Assembly: GCA_905221605.1 (NCBI GenBank)
Contig: CAJNDS010002577.1
Coordinates: 264,001 to 328,000, forward strand
Reading direction: 5' to 3'
Length of the DNA stretch: 64,000 nt
DNA from: Symbiodinium natans
Taxonomy: Eukaryota; Sar; Dinophyceae; Suessiales; Symbiodiniaceae
In this document: piece after piece, positions 33,840-44,377 of the stretch
How the letters are laid out: each line of letters begins with the position of its first letter
How positions within the stretch are numbered: the stretch's first letter is position 1
Made by a program: the position numbers and the translations under genes
Notes under the pieces: generated by a model
Told to the model about the DNA's origin: nothing
Database searches by the model: none
The model's input: only the letters and a program-made list of their open reading frames with translations

Positions 33840-36800
33840 TTTTTGTGCCACTCTTGTTGCACGCGGCGGGCATGTTGTCGGAGGAAAATGCCCGACCGTG
33901 ATGCTCGCATCCGGCATTGGGCGCGCGGTGGCAGGCGCTGGCGGCCCTTTTGGCGGCCGCCGCCGATTGCCACGGGTGAGCTTGTTGCGTATGTGCATGC
34001 GATTGCGTTGACGGAGGAGGACGCTGGTCACAGCGTCGACACAGTGTGCTCAGCGTTGGCGGCTTTGCGTGGCCACACCGTATCCCCTGCAACAAGCTGT
34101 CGCAGGAAGGCAATGTGCTGGTTGCTGAGCTGTTGGCTTAGTGGCCCGCTGAAAGCGTTGCCCTTTCTGCTCCTTTGTCCCTTGTTGCCGGTAGACGGGG
34201 ACCTAGGCCCGAGACCACGGACCTGGGCTGAACAGCGAGAAGAAAAAAGCTGTCGCCACCACAGCGGACCCTTCCGGTTACTTGCCTGCGGTTGCCCAAT
34301 CTGCCTTTCTGCAGGCACCCAAAAAACAAGCGCTCGCGGTTGAGGCCGCCGCTGTTGCCAGCGCTTTCCGACAGGCTCCGCCAGGCGGTCCGACGCCCGC
34401 GCAGAGTGACCCGGCGGGCCCTCCGTGCCAACCTGGCCCGGATGTGTGTGAAGAGGCGGCAACCGCCGAGGCCTGCCTCGTTGAAGCTGCCGATCGCGCA
34501 AGCAGATTGCGGAGGGGCCGCAGCCGCCGAGGCCGAGGACGGGGCCGCCGCGGCCACGGACACCACCAAACCTTCGAGGCGCCGCAAACTTTGCCGCAAA
34601 CCTTGCCGCAAACCTTGACCCCAAGCCCCGCGCCGCTGCCAGAACCAACGCCGGGTCGCGGGAGCACTTGGCCGGCCACGTATTGGCGCGATGTCGACTT
34701 GCGAGCCGTGCTGGCCCAGAGGGTGTTCGCCCTGCAATCCCCGCCGCGCATCATGCGCGGGGCACTCCGGCAGGTGTTGCGCGAAGGGTTGGAACTCCGC
34801 GACGGGCCCGACGCACAATCTGTGCAGGCTGGATGGGGCCTCTTCCTACTGGGGCCTCGGATGTTGTCTTGCGGGGCGGGTCGCTTTGCTGGGCCAGCGA
34901 CGTTGGGGTGACTTGTTGCGGAGGCTGCGCAGGCAGCAGCGGCGGCGCCCTCGCAACGGCAGCGCAGCGCACCAACCTGCAGCGGTCAGCAGGACGATGA
35001 TCGCCGTGCGGAGCGGGCGCCCCACTCGCCCCGGCCACGCTGGAAACGCTAGCCACGTTGCGCGATCCAGCCAAGCGCCCGCAAACCCGCCAGGTCCCGC
35101 TCCCAGGCTGGCTGGCGGATTATGCTGGGCCCTCCCCATCCCTCCCCCTTAGCCTTGGATTCCGCGAAACTGCGTGCTAACTTGCAGGGCGCGCGCCGGG
35201 GGGCGGCTGCTGGCCCCTCTAGTGCCACGGCTGAACACCTGCGGGTCTTACTTGACGATGAAGACTGCTGCGACCTGCTCGTCGCTGCCGCGCACCGTCT
35301 GGCGCAGGCGGACGTGCCAGACGCCGTCGCTGCCGGCCTACGCTTGGGGCGCATGGTGGCGCTGCTCAAGCCAAGCGGGGGCATTCGCGCCTTGGTCATG
35401 GGCGATGTCTTCCGCCGCTTGGTGTCACGGACGTTGGCCCAGCAGTTCTCCACGCCCCTACAGGAGGCATGCGCGCCCTACCAGTACGCCCTTTCCACAC
35501 GGGCGGGCGCCGAGGCGCTTGCGCGAGCTCTCCGCGTGGCCACCGACAGTAGCACATCCACAACAGTTGTCAGTGTGGATGGAGTCGGGGCGTACGACCA
35601 CATTTCGCGCAGGTGCATGTTTGACGGCCTGTTTGCATCCCCGGCGTTGGCGCCCCTCATCCCTTTGGTCCGCCTTTTCTACGGCGGCGACAGCGAGTAT
35701 TTGTTTTATGATGCATCGGGCGCTGCTCACTCCGTGCTGCAGTCGGAGGGCGGAGAGCAGGGGACCCTCTCATGCCCGGCTTATTCGCTTTATGCATCCA
35801 CCAGGCGTTGCGGGCCGCACACTCCTCTTTTGAACCGGGCGAGGACCTGTTTGCGTTCCTGGATGACACGTACATTTCCTGCCCCACTGCAGACCGCGCC
35901 GCCCCCACATTCAGGGCCTTGCGTGACGCTGTAGCGGCACACGCCAACATCGATGTGCACTTGGGTAAGACGAGGGTTTGGAATTCAGGGGGCGTCGAGC
36001 CGGCAGGCTTTGCGGACGAGGTGCCCGCTGATCCGGACCGCCCGCCCTCATAGGTGGGCGATTGGACTCTCCCGCCCGAACAGCAAGGCATGGTGGTGCT
36101 GGGCACACCCCTCCTGAGCCACGCGTTTGTAGAGGCCCACCTACAATCCAAACTAGATGCCCACAAGACGCTTTTGTCCAAGCTCCCCTCTGTCCCGGAT
36201 CTGCAGGCTGCATGGTTGTTGCTCCTCATGTGCGCGGCTCCCCGCTGCCATTACTTACTCCGCGCTCTCCCGCCGGCTACACTGCAGCCTTCGCCCGTCA
36301 GCACGACGAGGCGGTCCTCGCATGCTTGCAGGAGTTGCTGGCTAATGACGGGCCGCCGATGTGGGAGGTCAATGCCACTCGCCGGGCTCAGCTTCCGCTG
36401 CAGCTGGGCGGTCTGGGCTTGCGCTCCGCCGAAACCACGCGCTTCGCGGCGCATTGGGCTTCTTGGGCGGACACGCTCCCTACCCGCGACCGGCGCCCAG
36501 GCATTGTGGCGGATTTGCTCCGCCAGGCTGAAGCCCTCCTGGTCGGAATCACGGACTGGCGGCATTGCGGCAAGTGTATCTGCGGCACTGCACGCGGAGC
36601 CTTGTTTGCGACAGGCGGGGTTTGATGCGCCGTCGTGGCCTCAGCTGCTGGATGACCGCCGCCCCCAGGGCCAGGCGGCTCGCAGCTTTGGTGACCCTCT
36701 TCACGGTTGGCAACGGGCGGCCACGGCCTGTCTGGATGCCGCAGCGTGCGACAGCCTCCTTTCTAACCTTGACCAGGCTTCACGCGCGCTGCTGCTGTCC

Positions 36801-37656
36801 CAGGCGGGCCCTGGCGGCTCCCGGGCCCTCACCGTGCTTCCTACCGCCCCGGAGTTCCGCATGCCCTCCGACTGCGTGCGCGTCCTGTTGCTTCGGCGAT
36901 TGCGCCTCCCGTTGCCCCATACACCGGCACGTTGTCGCTGTGGCGGGACTTTGGACGCTGTGGCGGGACTTTGGACGCTTTGGGGGATCACAGGGCTGCG
37001 TGCCCCACTGCGGGGGTGTTGGGCCCGCGTGGCGCGCCTCTAGAGCGAGCGGCCGCCAGGGTCTGCCGTGAAGGCGGGGCGCGGGTGGCCACCAATGTTT
37101 TCCTGCGCGACATGAACGTCGACGTGCCGCTCGCGGACGCTCGCCGCATCGAGGTGCTGGCGAACGGGCTGCCGTTGTGGCAGGGCGCAGAGGCAGCGGT
37201 CGACACCATTTTTGTCAGCCCCATTGGCCGGGACGGCGCGGCGCGAGCGGGCGCGGACCGGGTGCCGGGCAAAGCGGCGGCGGACGCCGCGCACAGGAAA
37301 CGCCAAACCAGTATCCGGAGCTGTTGGCGGCCCGTAGGTGTCGCTTGGTGGTGCTGGCGGTCGAGGTGGGCGGGCGCTTTGGCTCCGAGATGGCGGATTT
37401 CCTCTGCCGTCTGGCCACCTCCAAAGCGCGGGCGGCGCCGCCGTGGCTCCGGGCAGCGGCCCGGCAGGCGGCAGGTCACCGCTGGACAGGCATGTTGGCT
37501 GTCGCAGCGCAGCGGGCTCTCGCCATGTCACTCCTTGAGCTGCCGTTGGACAGGGCAGACGAGTGTGACGGGGCGGAGCCGCTGCTGGCTGATCTGTTGG
37601 CGGACGCTCGCCACGTGTACTCCGTGGCCGCCAGCCGCTTGCCGCTGCGCGCCTGA
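33840..37656 (+). pseudogene. R2-like LINE, copy B, nearly complete but frameshifted
   Basis: Domain order matches the full minus-strand copy. The N-terminal block lies at ~34700-34862 (VLAQRVFALQSPPRIMRGAL, GWGLFLLGPRML). RT follows at 35150-36470 with LVMGDVFRRLV, SVDGVGAYDHIS (motif A), GGEQG followed by a frame change near 35765, then LFAFLDDTYIS (motif C, ~35850). A zinc-knuckle CRCGGTLDA lies at ~36930, and a restriction-like endonuclease with RRIEVLANGLPLWQ and VDTIFVSP at ~37145-37225. The last part (VVLAVEVGGRFGSE to the stop at 37654-37656) is in another frame. A stop at 36051, frameshifts near 34880, 35765, 36290, 36590 and 37300, and a 20-bp duplication in the zinc knuckle make it a dead copy. 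Confidence 0.85.
36936..36975 (+). repeat. 20-bp tandem duplication inside the zinc-knuckle codons of copy B
   Basis: The unit CGCTGTGGCGGGACTTTGGA occurs twice head to tail. The single-unit version would read CxC-GGTLDALGDHRAAC like the other copies. The extra 20 bp shifts the frame. Confidence 0.9.
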
Positions 37657-37734
37657 AATGGCGCCCGCAGCTCGTCAGTAGCAGCTCCAGCCGACCTGGG
37701 ACAGATACTGTAGCTGCGAGGAAAAAAACTTACC

Positions 37735-38470
37735 AGACGTCGTGTTGTCTACGATCAACAGGTTCGTCACCGGGTCGAGCAAGCGGAGGGCGGCGAACAA
37801 GGGGATCCCCTGATGCCGGCTTTGTATGCGCTGGGAGTCGCGCCCGCCGTGCGCTCCGTCCAGGCAGAGTTGCGCCCCAACGAGCGACTCTTCGCCTTCC
37901 TGGAAGCGAGCGGCCGCCCGGGTCTGCAGAGAAGCAGGGGCAACGTCCTCGTCCGAGATCTCATTTCGACCCCGTCCGTCAGGACGACAGGCGCATTGAG
38001 GTGATCGCCAACGGCCTGCCTCTGTGGAGGGGTGCCCAGGTTCGACACCACCTTGGTCTTTCCCCTCACCGCTGCTGGTGCCCCGCGCAGGGTCACGGGC
38101 CAAACTGCTGGAGCAGCCCTCCAGGCAGCCAGGCGGGCCAAGGAGCGCGCCTACCCAGAGTTCTGCTGTGCCCACCGCTGCAGGCTCACCGTCGTCGCGC
38201 TTGAAGTTGGAGGGCGCTGGAGCAATGAGGCCGCTAGCCGCTAACTTTGTCCGCTTGCTTGCTCGCTGCCGGGCGCGGGCCGTCCCTGCCACCTGCCGGG
38301 CCGCAACCATCTCTGCCTTCACGCTGCGTTGGTCGTCCCTCATCTCCTTCGCAGCTGCGCGGGCTTTCGCCGCCAGTCTGCTGTCGCTCCCGCTCGGTGG
38401 CACTGCCAACGTTGATGGGGACCCCCCACTCCTCAGCGAGGTCCTCGTCGACTCCGCCATCCCTCCCCCC
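37735..38470 (+). pseudogene. R2-like LINE, copy D, with internal deletion
   Basis: Starts within the RT (YDQQ then AEGGEQGDPLMPALYALG) and reads to LFAFLE at ~37907. It then jumps straight into the endonuclease region (ASGRPGLQRS = the ERAAARVCRE coding site of copy B in another frame), followed by DDRRIEVIANGLPLWRGAQ and AYPEFCCAHRCRLTVVALE. About 1.2 kb of RT and zinc-knuckle sequence is missing. The junction falls on a CTGGA present at both parental sites. Confidence 0.75.
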
Positions 38471-38559
38471 ATTGCCAGCCGCCTCCCGTGAAGGCTTGCG
38501 AGCCTTGCCGTTGCGCTGCACTGGGACCGCCTTGACCAGCAGAAAAAGGTGCGAGGGGA

Positions 38560-38675
38560 AAAACAAAATCCTGGACGACACATACGTGGCGGTGACCCCC
38601 CCACGCATCGCTGATGTTGCCGGCAGGCTCGCTCACCACCTGGCTTCCCAGGCGCATGTCCATTCATGTGCCCAG
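38560..38675 (+). pseudogene. R2-like LINE fragment starting at motif C (copy E)
   Basis: Reads ILDDTYVAVTPPRIADVAGR, matching FLDDVYVTGPPEHTAN of the full copy. It begins at the very codon where copies C and D stop. Sequence before it (AAAAGGTGCGAGGGGAAAAA) is unrelated. Confidence 0.6.
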
Positions 38676-39387
38676 TCTACCCGCTGCGCCAGACGGCCAG
38701 CGCATTGGGGACAGAGACCAAGGCATCCGCGTTCTTGGCACGGTTGAGTACATCGAGGCGCGGCTTGTTCAGCTCGCTGCGAAGCATGAGGTCCTGCTTC
38801 ACAGCCTCCCTCTTCGTTTTTCTTTTTTTGCAGGACCGGCATGATGATTTTGCAAGCAGTGTGTACATAATTTAAAATGAAACTCAGTCACCTCAGCTAC
38901 CAATCGTGGCAATAGAGCATCAGGAAACAAGCAGCACACGTTTTTTAAGCCATCGCAATTTCCTGGAACTTGTCTGGCGCAGCGCGCCGTTTTTGTTCAG
39001 CCGTCTCAGCGATGTAGTCGTGTTTTCAGCTGTAGTTGTTGGCTTTAGCCGCGCACTTTCCAGCTTTTTGAAGCCATGCTTTCTAACTTTCTAACGTTTT
39101 TCCAGTTTTCAAAGAAGCATTGACTCCTACAGTTTGAAGCTTTAATTGCAGAAGCTTGCCGTGAAGGCCTGTGGGCACAGTGTGGGCACTAACGCAAGCG
39201 ACGCGTGGGAATTAGAGGTTTCTAAAGTTTATAAGCTACTTCAGCACACGCCAGCAGGAGGAAAAATCGAAATTGGCTTGGCGCCGTGGCATGCCTCACG
39301 CGATTACCCGCTTCCCACTGGCGACTGTTTTATGCGTGTCATTGAATCCGCCGTACGACCGAATTGCGACTCCCCCTGATTCTAGCC

Positions 39388-39388
<1 letters not shown>
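38676..39388. other. Spacer without identified gene
   Basis: About 700 bp of AT-richer DNA between LINE copies. No recognised ORF. It forms the left flank of the full-length minus-strand LINE. Confidence 0.5.

Positions 39389-39427
<39 letters not shown>
39389..39427 (-). other. Poly(A) tail of LINE copy A (T39 on + strand)
   Basis: 39 consecutive T on the plus strand, at the expected 3' end of the minus-strand element. It marks the end of the retroposed mRNA. Confidence 0.85.
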
Positions 39428-39428
<1 letters not shown>

Positions 39429-39481
39429 TTACCTTACGCACCTTTTTACTCGCGGGGAGTCTGCTCTCTTCCTGCTGCCGC

Positions 39482-39482
<1 letters not shown>

Positions 39483-39515
<33 letters not shown>

Positions 39516-39522
39516 GCTGCTA
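39483..39522. repeat. (GCT)n trinucleotide repeat in the LINE copy A 3' UTR
   Basis: About ten GCT units with two GCC interruptions, between the LINE stop codon and its A tail. Confidence 0.9.
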
Positions 39523-39537
39523 CTACGAGCAGTGGGT

Positions 39538-42393
39538 CTAGGGCGGCAGCGGCCCATGCCCCGGCCTGCTGGGCTGGGGCGGGGGGGCACCCGCTAGGAG
39601 CTCCCCCAGAGCGAGCTCCTGCCCGTCGAGCGGGTCCACCGGTTCACCCACTGGAAGCTCTAGCAGCGTGCACGCGTGGGCGCGGAGCGCCGCGAGCGCT
39701 GCCAGGGTGGTCCACCGGTGCACCATCGCTTGGCGGGCCGCTGCCGCGCACCATGGCGCGCGTTGGCGCGCGCGGGCGCGTGCGAGCAAGCGCAGGAAGG
39801 TGAGGGTGCTCTGGCTGAAGCGCCCGCCCAGTTCAACCCCGAAGACGACCAGCTTGCAGCGGCGGGCGCACCGCAGTTCTGGGTACGCTCGCAGTTTGCG
39901 GTCGACGGCCTGACGGAGGGCGAGTCCCGGTTCCCGATCCGCCTGCGGGCGGGGCTCGCCGTCACGCCTCAAAGGGCTTACGATCGTGGTGTCAACCGCG
40001 ATCTGAGCACCTTGCCAGATCGGCAGGTTGTTGGCGACGACCTCGATTCTGCGCCCGTCCGCGGCCGGAAGATCGAGGTTGAGATCGCGCAGGGAAACAT
40101 TCGTGGCAACCCGCGCTCCTGCCTCGCGGCAAATGCGTGCTGCTGCACGTTCGAGGGGGCCAGCACGACGGGCTAACACCCCGACCTGCGCGCACGCGGA
40201 CCGGTGGTCCCCGAGCGCGTCGAGGTTGCCTCCGCAAGGGCATCGCGCGGGTGTAAGCGGCAGCGGTAGCCTCAGCCGGCGAAGCAGCAGGATGCGGTAC
40301 TCGGCATCGGGTACGTCCGTGTCCCGGCTCGTTGGGAAGGCTGTGAAAGCGCAGCTCGCGGCGTCGCCACTCTGCGACAGCAGCAGTGCTCGAGACGCAG
40401 GGTCAAGATCTGAAAATAGCGTCTCGAGCACGCGCTTGTCAGTGGCCGTCGTTGCCGCGTGCTGCCAGCCCGGCCGTCCGATGCCAGGTTCGCGCCTGCC
40501 AGGAGGTGCTTCGAAGTCACTTTCGAGCAGCGTTGCCCATGAGGGTGCTCGGAAGCCTTGCGCTCGCAAGTACTCTGCGGCCTGAGCGGCAGCGCGAGTG
40601 CTTGCGGGCGTGCCAGCCGCCTCTACATCGAGAAGTGGGCGGACAAGTTCTGCAAGGACGCCCGGCTGTCGGTCACGCAGCACCTGCAACGTGTCCGCCC
40701 AAGATGCCCAATAGGCAGCGTAACGCTGCCTTTCAGCGGACCCGAGCCCCAGGCCTCCTAGTCGAAGGGGGAGTTGGGCTCGCCGCGCGCTCAGTTCCGG
40801 CATCGTCCCCGTGTCCCCGCCCCCCGCCAGCAGAGTTGCTAGGCAGCTGCGGACTGCGGTGTCATGCTGGGCAGCAAAGTCCGCCGTGTCTGTTGGGGCG
40901 AGGGTCCGCAGCAAGTAAACGCAACGGGGCGCGGCGCAGTAGAGGAGCAGCAGCCACGCACTCTGCAAGTGGGGGACGTGCGGGATTCGCTGAAGCAGGC
41001 GGTCGTGCTCAAGCAACTTTTGAGCCAGCTTGTCCGCAATGAACGCACGGCTCCCAATCGGGCTACCCAGCACAACTATCCCTTGCTGCGAAGCGGGGAG
41101 CGCCCAGCTGCCAGTCCAGCATGGGTTCGCGGGGTCCTCTGGCGGCAGTGCTGCGAGCAGCCCCGGCGGTTCCTCGCCCGCGCTGTTCCAAGCGCGGGTC
41201 TTGCCGAGGTGCACGCGGATGTTCGCATGCCTGAGAAGGGCCTCGCGGACGATGTGGAACTGGTTCGCCGTATGCTCTGGCGGGCCTGTGACGTATACGT
41301 CGTCGAGGAAGGCGAAGAGTTGGTCCGTCGAGCGCAGGCGGGCTTGCACTGCCGTCAACGCCGCATGCTGCCCCAATGTGAACAGGGCTGGCATTAGGGG
41401 GTCCCCCTGTTCCCCACCTTCTCCCTGGCGCACTTCGTGCGCTGTGCCTTGGGCGTCGTAGAACAAGTAGGTGCTGGGGGAGCCATAAAACAGCGCGGCA
41501 TACGGCAGAATGTCGCTCAGTTCGGGTCGTGCCGCGATTGCTGCGAGCATGCTGTGGCGCGAGATGTGGTCGTACGCCCCGACGCCATCGACGCTCAGAA
41601 CGGTGGTTCGTGGGTCACGCTCGGTGGCCGCCCGCACCAACCGCTGTAATGTTTCCGCCCCAGCCTTTGTGCTGAGCGCATATTGGAAGGGAGCGCACGC
41701 TCGCTGGAACTCGTCCCCATACTGTTGTGCGAGTGTGCGCGCAACCACCCGCCGGAAGGCGTCGCCCATCACCAAAGCTCGCACGCCGCCCGTGGGTTTG
41801 GATAGCGCCACCATTCGGCCGAGGCGCAGGGCGGGTATGATCGCTGCCGGCACTTGTCCGGAAGCGAGTTTGCGGGCGGCATGGGTTAACAGCTGCGCGC
41901 AGTCTTCATCGTCCAGCAGTACGCGCAGGTGCTCCCCTGTGCATCCCGACGGTCCCGCAGCGGCGCCCTTCCGCGCTTTGCGGACATTGGTGATGAGCCG
42001 ATCCCGGCATAACTCGACGGGCCTCATGCTGTTGCGACACAGCTCTGGGTCAACGGGAATCTGAGGTTCAGGTGGCCGCCGGAGTGGGTCACGCAAGGCA
42101 GCGAGTGTCTCCTGGCTTGTGGGCGCGAGTGGCAAAGCAGTAAGCGCCTTGGCCGCCGCGGAAAGCTCACCAAGGTGGGCTAGAGCTGCAGCTCGTTCGG
42201 AGCGACGGCGTAGGTCGACATCTTCGGCCTCTGCCCCGTTTGCTACATTACCCTCGGACGGCCGGGCCGCATCCCTCGGCGCTGGTGTTGCTGCGGCTGC
42301 GCCATGGCGGAGCAGTTCGGGCCAGTGCCCCGCCAGGAACGCTTGTTCGCGGCGTCGCAGTTGGCACGCGGGATTGGCCTGGGGCACGGAACA
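39538..42393 (-). CDS. Reverse transcriptase, zinc knuckle and restriction-like endonuclease of LINE copy A
   Basis: The open frame extends upstream to 42753, but homology to the family enters this frame near 42390 (ANPACQLRRREQAFLAGHW). Residue numbers count from 42753. RT: RKGAAAGPSGCTGEHLRVLL, VALSKPTGGVRALVMGD, SVDGVGAYDHIS (motif A, ~389), GEGGEQGDPLMPAL (motif B, ~445), FLDD (motif C, 482-485, where YADD or FADD is usual). Thumb-like GGLGLGSAERQRYAAYWASW. CCHC knuckle CPCGGNLDALGDHRSAC (~835). RLE: GRRIEVVANNLPIWQ, VDTTIVSP and DRKLRAYPEL, giving the D...K pattern of PD-(D/E)XK nucleases. These activities nick target DNA and copy the element RNA. All catalytic motifs are intact, so this is the best-preserved copy in the window. 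Confidence 0.9.
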   Translation of the reverse strand, partial: CSVPQANPACQLRRREQAFLAGHWPELLRHGAAAATPAPRDAARPSEGNVANGAEAEDVDLRRRSERAAALAHLGELSAAAKALTALPLAPTSQETLAALRDPLRRPPEPQIPVDPELCRNSMRPVELCRDRLITNVRKARKGAAAGPSGCTGEHLRVLLDDEDCAQLLTHAARKLASGQVPAAIIPALRLGRMVALSKPTGGVRALVMGDAFRRVVARTLAQQYGDEFQRACAPFQYALSTKAGAETLQRLVRAATERDPRTTVLSVDGVGAYDHISRHSMLAAIAARPELSDILPYAALFYGSPSTYLFYDAQGTAHEVRQGEGGEQGDPLMPALFTLGQHAALTAVQARLRSTDQLFAFLDDVYVTGPPEHTANQFHIVREALLRHANIRVHLGKTRAWNSAGEEPPGLLAALPPEDPANPCWTGSWALPASQQGIVVLGSPIGSRAFIADKLAQKLLEHDRLLQRIPHVPHLQSAWLLLLYCAAPRCVYLLRTLAPTDTADFAAQHDTAVRSCLATLLAGGGDTGTMPELSARRAQLPLRLGGLGLGSAERQRYAAYWASWADTLQVLRDRQPGVLAELVRPLLDVEAAGTPASTRAAAQAAEYLRAQGFRAPSWATLLESDFEAPPGRREPGIGRPGWQHAATTATDKRVLETLFSDLDPASRALLLSQSGDAASCAFTAFPTSRDTDVPDAEYRILLLRRLRLPLPLTPARCPCGGNLDALGDHRSACAQVGVLARRAGPLERAAARICREAGARVATNVSLRDLNLDLPAADGRRIEVVANNLPIWQGAQIAVDTTIVSPLRRDGEPRPQADREPGLALRQAVDRKLRAYPELRCARRCKLVVFGVELGGRFSQSTLTFLRLLARARARQRAPWCAAAARQAMVHRWTTLAALAALRAHACTLLELPVGEPVDPLDGQELALGELLAGAPPPQPSRPGHGPLPP

Positions 42394-43740
42394 ACAGCAT
42401 GCGGGGCGCCAACATGAAGAGCTTCCATCCGTCACACTCGTCTTCGATAGTGGCGGCGTCGCGCAACGTCTCCAACGCCGTTCGAAAAGCAGTGCGCAGC
42501 AGTCCTCTGAGTTGGCGAGGCGGCGTTTGGAGAGTGTATACGCGCTGGCTAAGAAGCTCGCTGAGCTGCAGCGGGCGGAGGGTGCCGAGGTGGCTGCGCA
42601 GTGTCGGCGACGAGGCGGGGTGTGCCGGCACAGGCTCTGGGACTGCCTCGGCATCATCCTCCTGGGCGTGCGCGGCGGCGCATGCTGGGTCACCGCGGCG
42701 GCAGCGTCCACGGCCCTTCCCCCGTGCACCACGTCCTCGGCGCCCGCGTCCATTTGGGTTTCCGCCGTTCGCCGCGGCGGCGGCCATGACTCCGTCGTCG
42801 GCGTCCGGGGTCAGTGCCAAGCTGCCCGCTGCTACGTCGGGGGCAGCGGCCGCCCGCGTGTCTGCTTGCATGCGCAATGCGATGTCATGCGCCTCGGTGG
42901 CCGTGGCGAGTCCCCCGAATGCTTCGAGCAACGCCGATTGCGCTGCGGCAGACAGGTACCCTTCGTCGTCCATACACGCGGCGACGGCTGCCCCGAGGCT
43001 CAGTGGCGCTGCTTGGGGCAACGCGGCAAGTTCGGCCACGAGAACTTCGTCCCGTGGCGAAAGTTGCTCCTGCGCCTCGCTGGCGTCGAGTTGGGCAACG
43101 GCATGCATTTGGCGGGCCAGGGTGCGCGGGTCAACCGGCCACGAGTCGCGCAATGCGCGGACCACGTCAAGCCAACGTTGGCCTATGCGCGCCTCTTGGC
43201 TCCATGCCCGGTAGGCGGCATCGGTGAGGTGACCAGCCGCGGCATGTAGAAGCGGGATGTACAGCCAAGAATGCCGTCCTCGTGATGGCCATGCTTCGGC
43301 AGGGCACGCTCGGAACCAACGTCGCGACTCGGGGGCGGCAGGCCCCCGCGGCGGCGTCACAAGCGTATGCGGGGTGTCATAGCCGGGCGTGGACTCGTCG
43401 ACCTGAGTGGGGGCGGCGTCTCCTGGTCCGTGCGGGCGGCCTGGGGACATTGGCGGGCTCGCCGGCGGGGAAGCAAACGGCGTTGTAGCGCTGAATGTGT
43501 CCGAAACGCTTTCCACGTCGCCTGCGCGCGGCTCCCCATCCGAGACGTGGTGGTCGTGCGACGCGGCCGGACGGGCGGAGGGCAGCAACTGCATTTGGGC
43601 AAGCGCGTGCAGCGCACGCTGTCGACGCTGCTCCAGGTCGCCTTCGGGCGGCGGCCCGGGGTGCGCAGCCTCCCCAACTCGCCTGCCATGGTGAGGGTGC
43701 GGCGGCCATTCGATGACGCCACCCACAACGGCTGATCGCC
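42390..43740 (-). CDS. N-terminal region of the LINE copy A polyprotein
   Basis: Same strand as the RT but in a different frame; the whole open frame spans 42248-44377. Reading starts to look genuine near HHGRRVGEAAHPGPPPEGD (~43690-43650), a VGEAxxPGP motif typical of dinoflagellate retroelement proteins. It continues through a Ser/Pro/Asp-rich linker, a helical region (RWFRACPAEAWPSRGRHSW, IGQRWLDVVRALRDSWPVD), an RGG-like basic stretch (GRGRRGRGARGKGRGRCRR) and the conserved block QRVYTLQTPPRQLRGLL with GWKLFMLAPRML. That last block is also found in copy B and in the 33.3-kb fragment. Near 42390 the frame must shift to join the RT. The role is unknown; RNA or DNA binding is inferred from the basic stretch. 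Confidence 0.6.
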
Positions 43741-43776
43741 GCCCCACCCCGGTGCATGCATTGAACGTGCTCCTTG

Positions 43777-44307
43777 CTACTGCCCCCCGCCGCGTCGGCG
43801 AGCGGGCACATTGGTGGGGCGCGGGGCTGCAGCATCGGCGACGGGTTTGCTGTCGACGAGAAGACGAGCCAGCAGCGCTGCGGGTGTGCAGTGTGATGCT
43901 TGCGACAACTCGCGCGCGGCTGCTTCGCCTCCTTGCAGCAAGTAATGCAGCACCTCGTGCCGGTGTGGGTCCTGTGTGCGGGCCGAAAGCTCGCGCAGAA
44001 GGGCCTCCCAGCTGCACGGGGCACTCTCCGCCGTGTGTCCACCCGCCAAAGCAGCCATCGTGGCCACTGCGCGGCGAAAGAGCAAACCAAGGAGGACGCC
44101 CAAAAGCAACCAGCCCCAAGCAAGCGCAAGTGGCCCGAAGCCCGGGGTGAAGTACCGAGGGGTGGCGCCGCTGCACGTGAGGGCTGCATGAGCCAAGCTT
44201 TCCCGGCACGTCGGTGGCAAGGAAGCGGCCCACCACACAGCCGAGGAGGCGGCCGAGTAAGCTCCGGCACATGCTGCCAAGAGTTGCCCGATCACAGCTG
44301 CCGACAT
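43777..44307 (-). CDS. Small ORF with one transmembrane segment at the 5' end of LINE copy A
   Basis: 176 residues from the second ATG after the spliced leader; the first ATG, five bases upstream, opens only a 6-codon frame. It contains a hydrophobic run LALAWGWLLLGVLLGLLF followed by a basic RRAVATMAALAGG, then an amphipathic part (WEALLRELSARTQDPHRHEVL, HYLLQGGEAAARELSQ). It overlaps the 5' part of the polyprotein frame, so the two may be joined by frameshift or translated separately. I know no family. A membrane-anchored accessory protein in an R2-like LINE would be unusual, and the hydrophobic run could also be the compositional result of GC-rich Leu codons. Confidence 0.45.
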   Translation of the reverse strand: MSAAVIGQLLAACAGAYSAASSAVWWAASLPPTCRESLAHAALTCSGATPRYFTPGFGPLALAWGWLLLGVLLGLLFRRAVATMAALAGGHTAESAPCSWEALLRELSARTQDPHRHEVLHYLLQGGEAAARELSQASHCTPAALLARLLVDSKPVADAAAPRPTNVPARRRGGGQ

Positions 44308-44377
44308 GGCATGAGGGTGCGCGGTTCAGCGAAAAAACCGTCCAAGAATTTCGTTTGATATCAGCTTGTAGCTGCAC

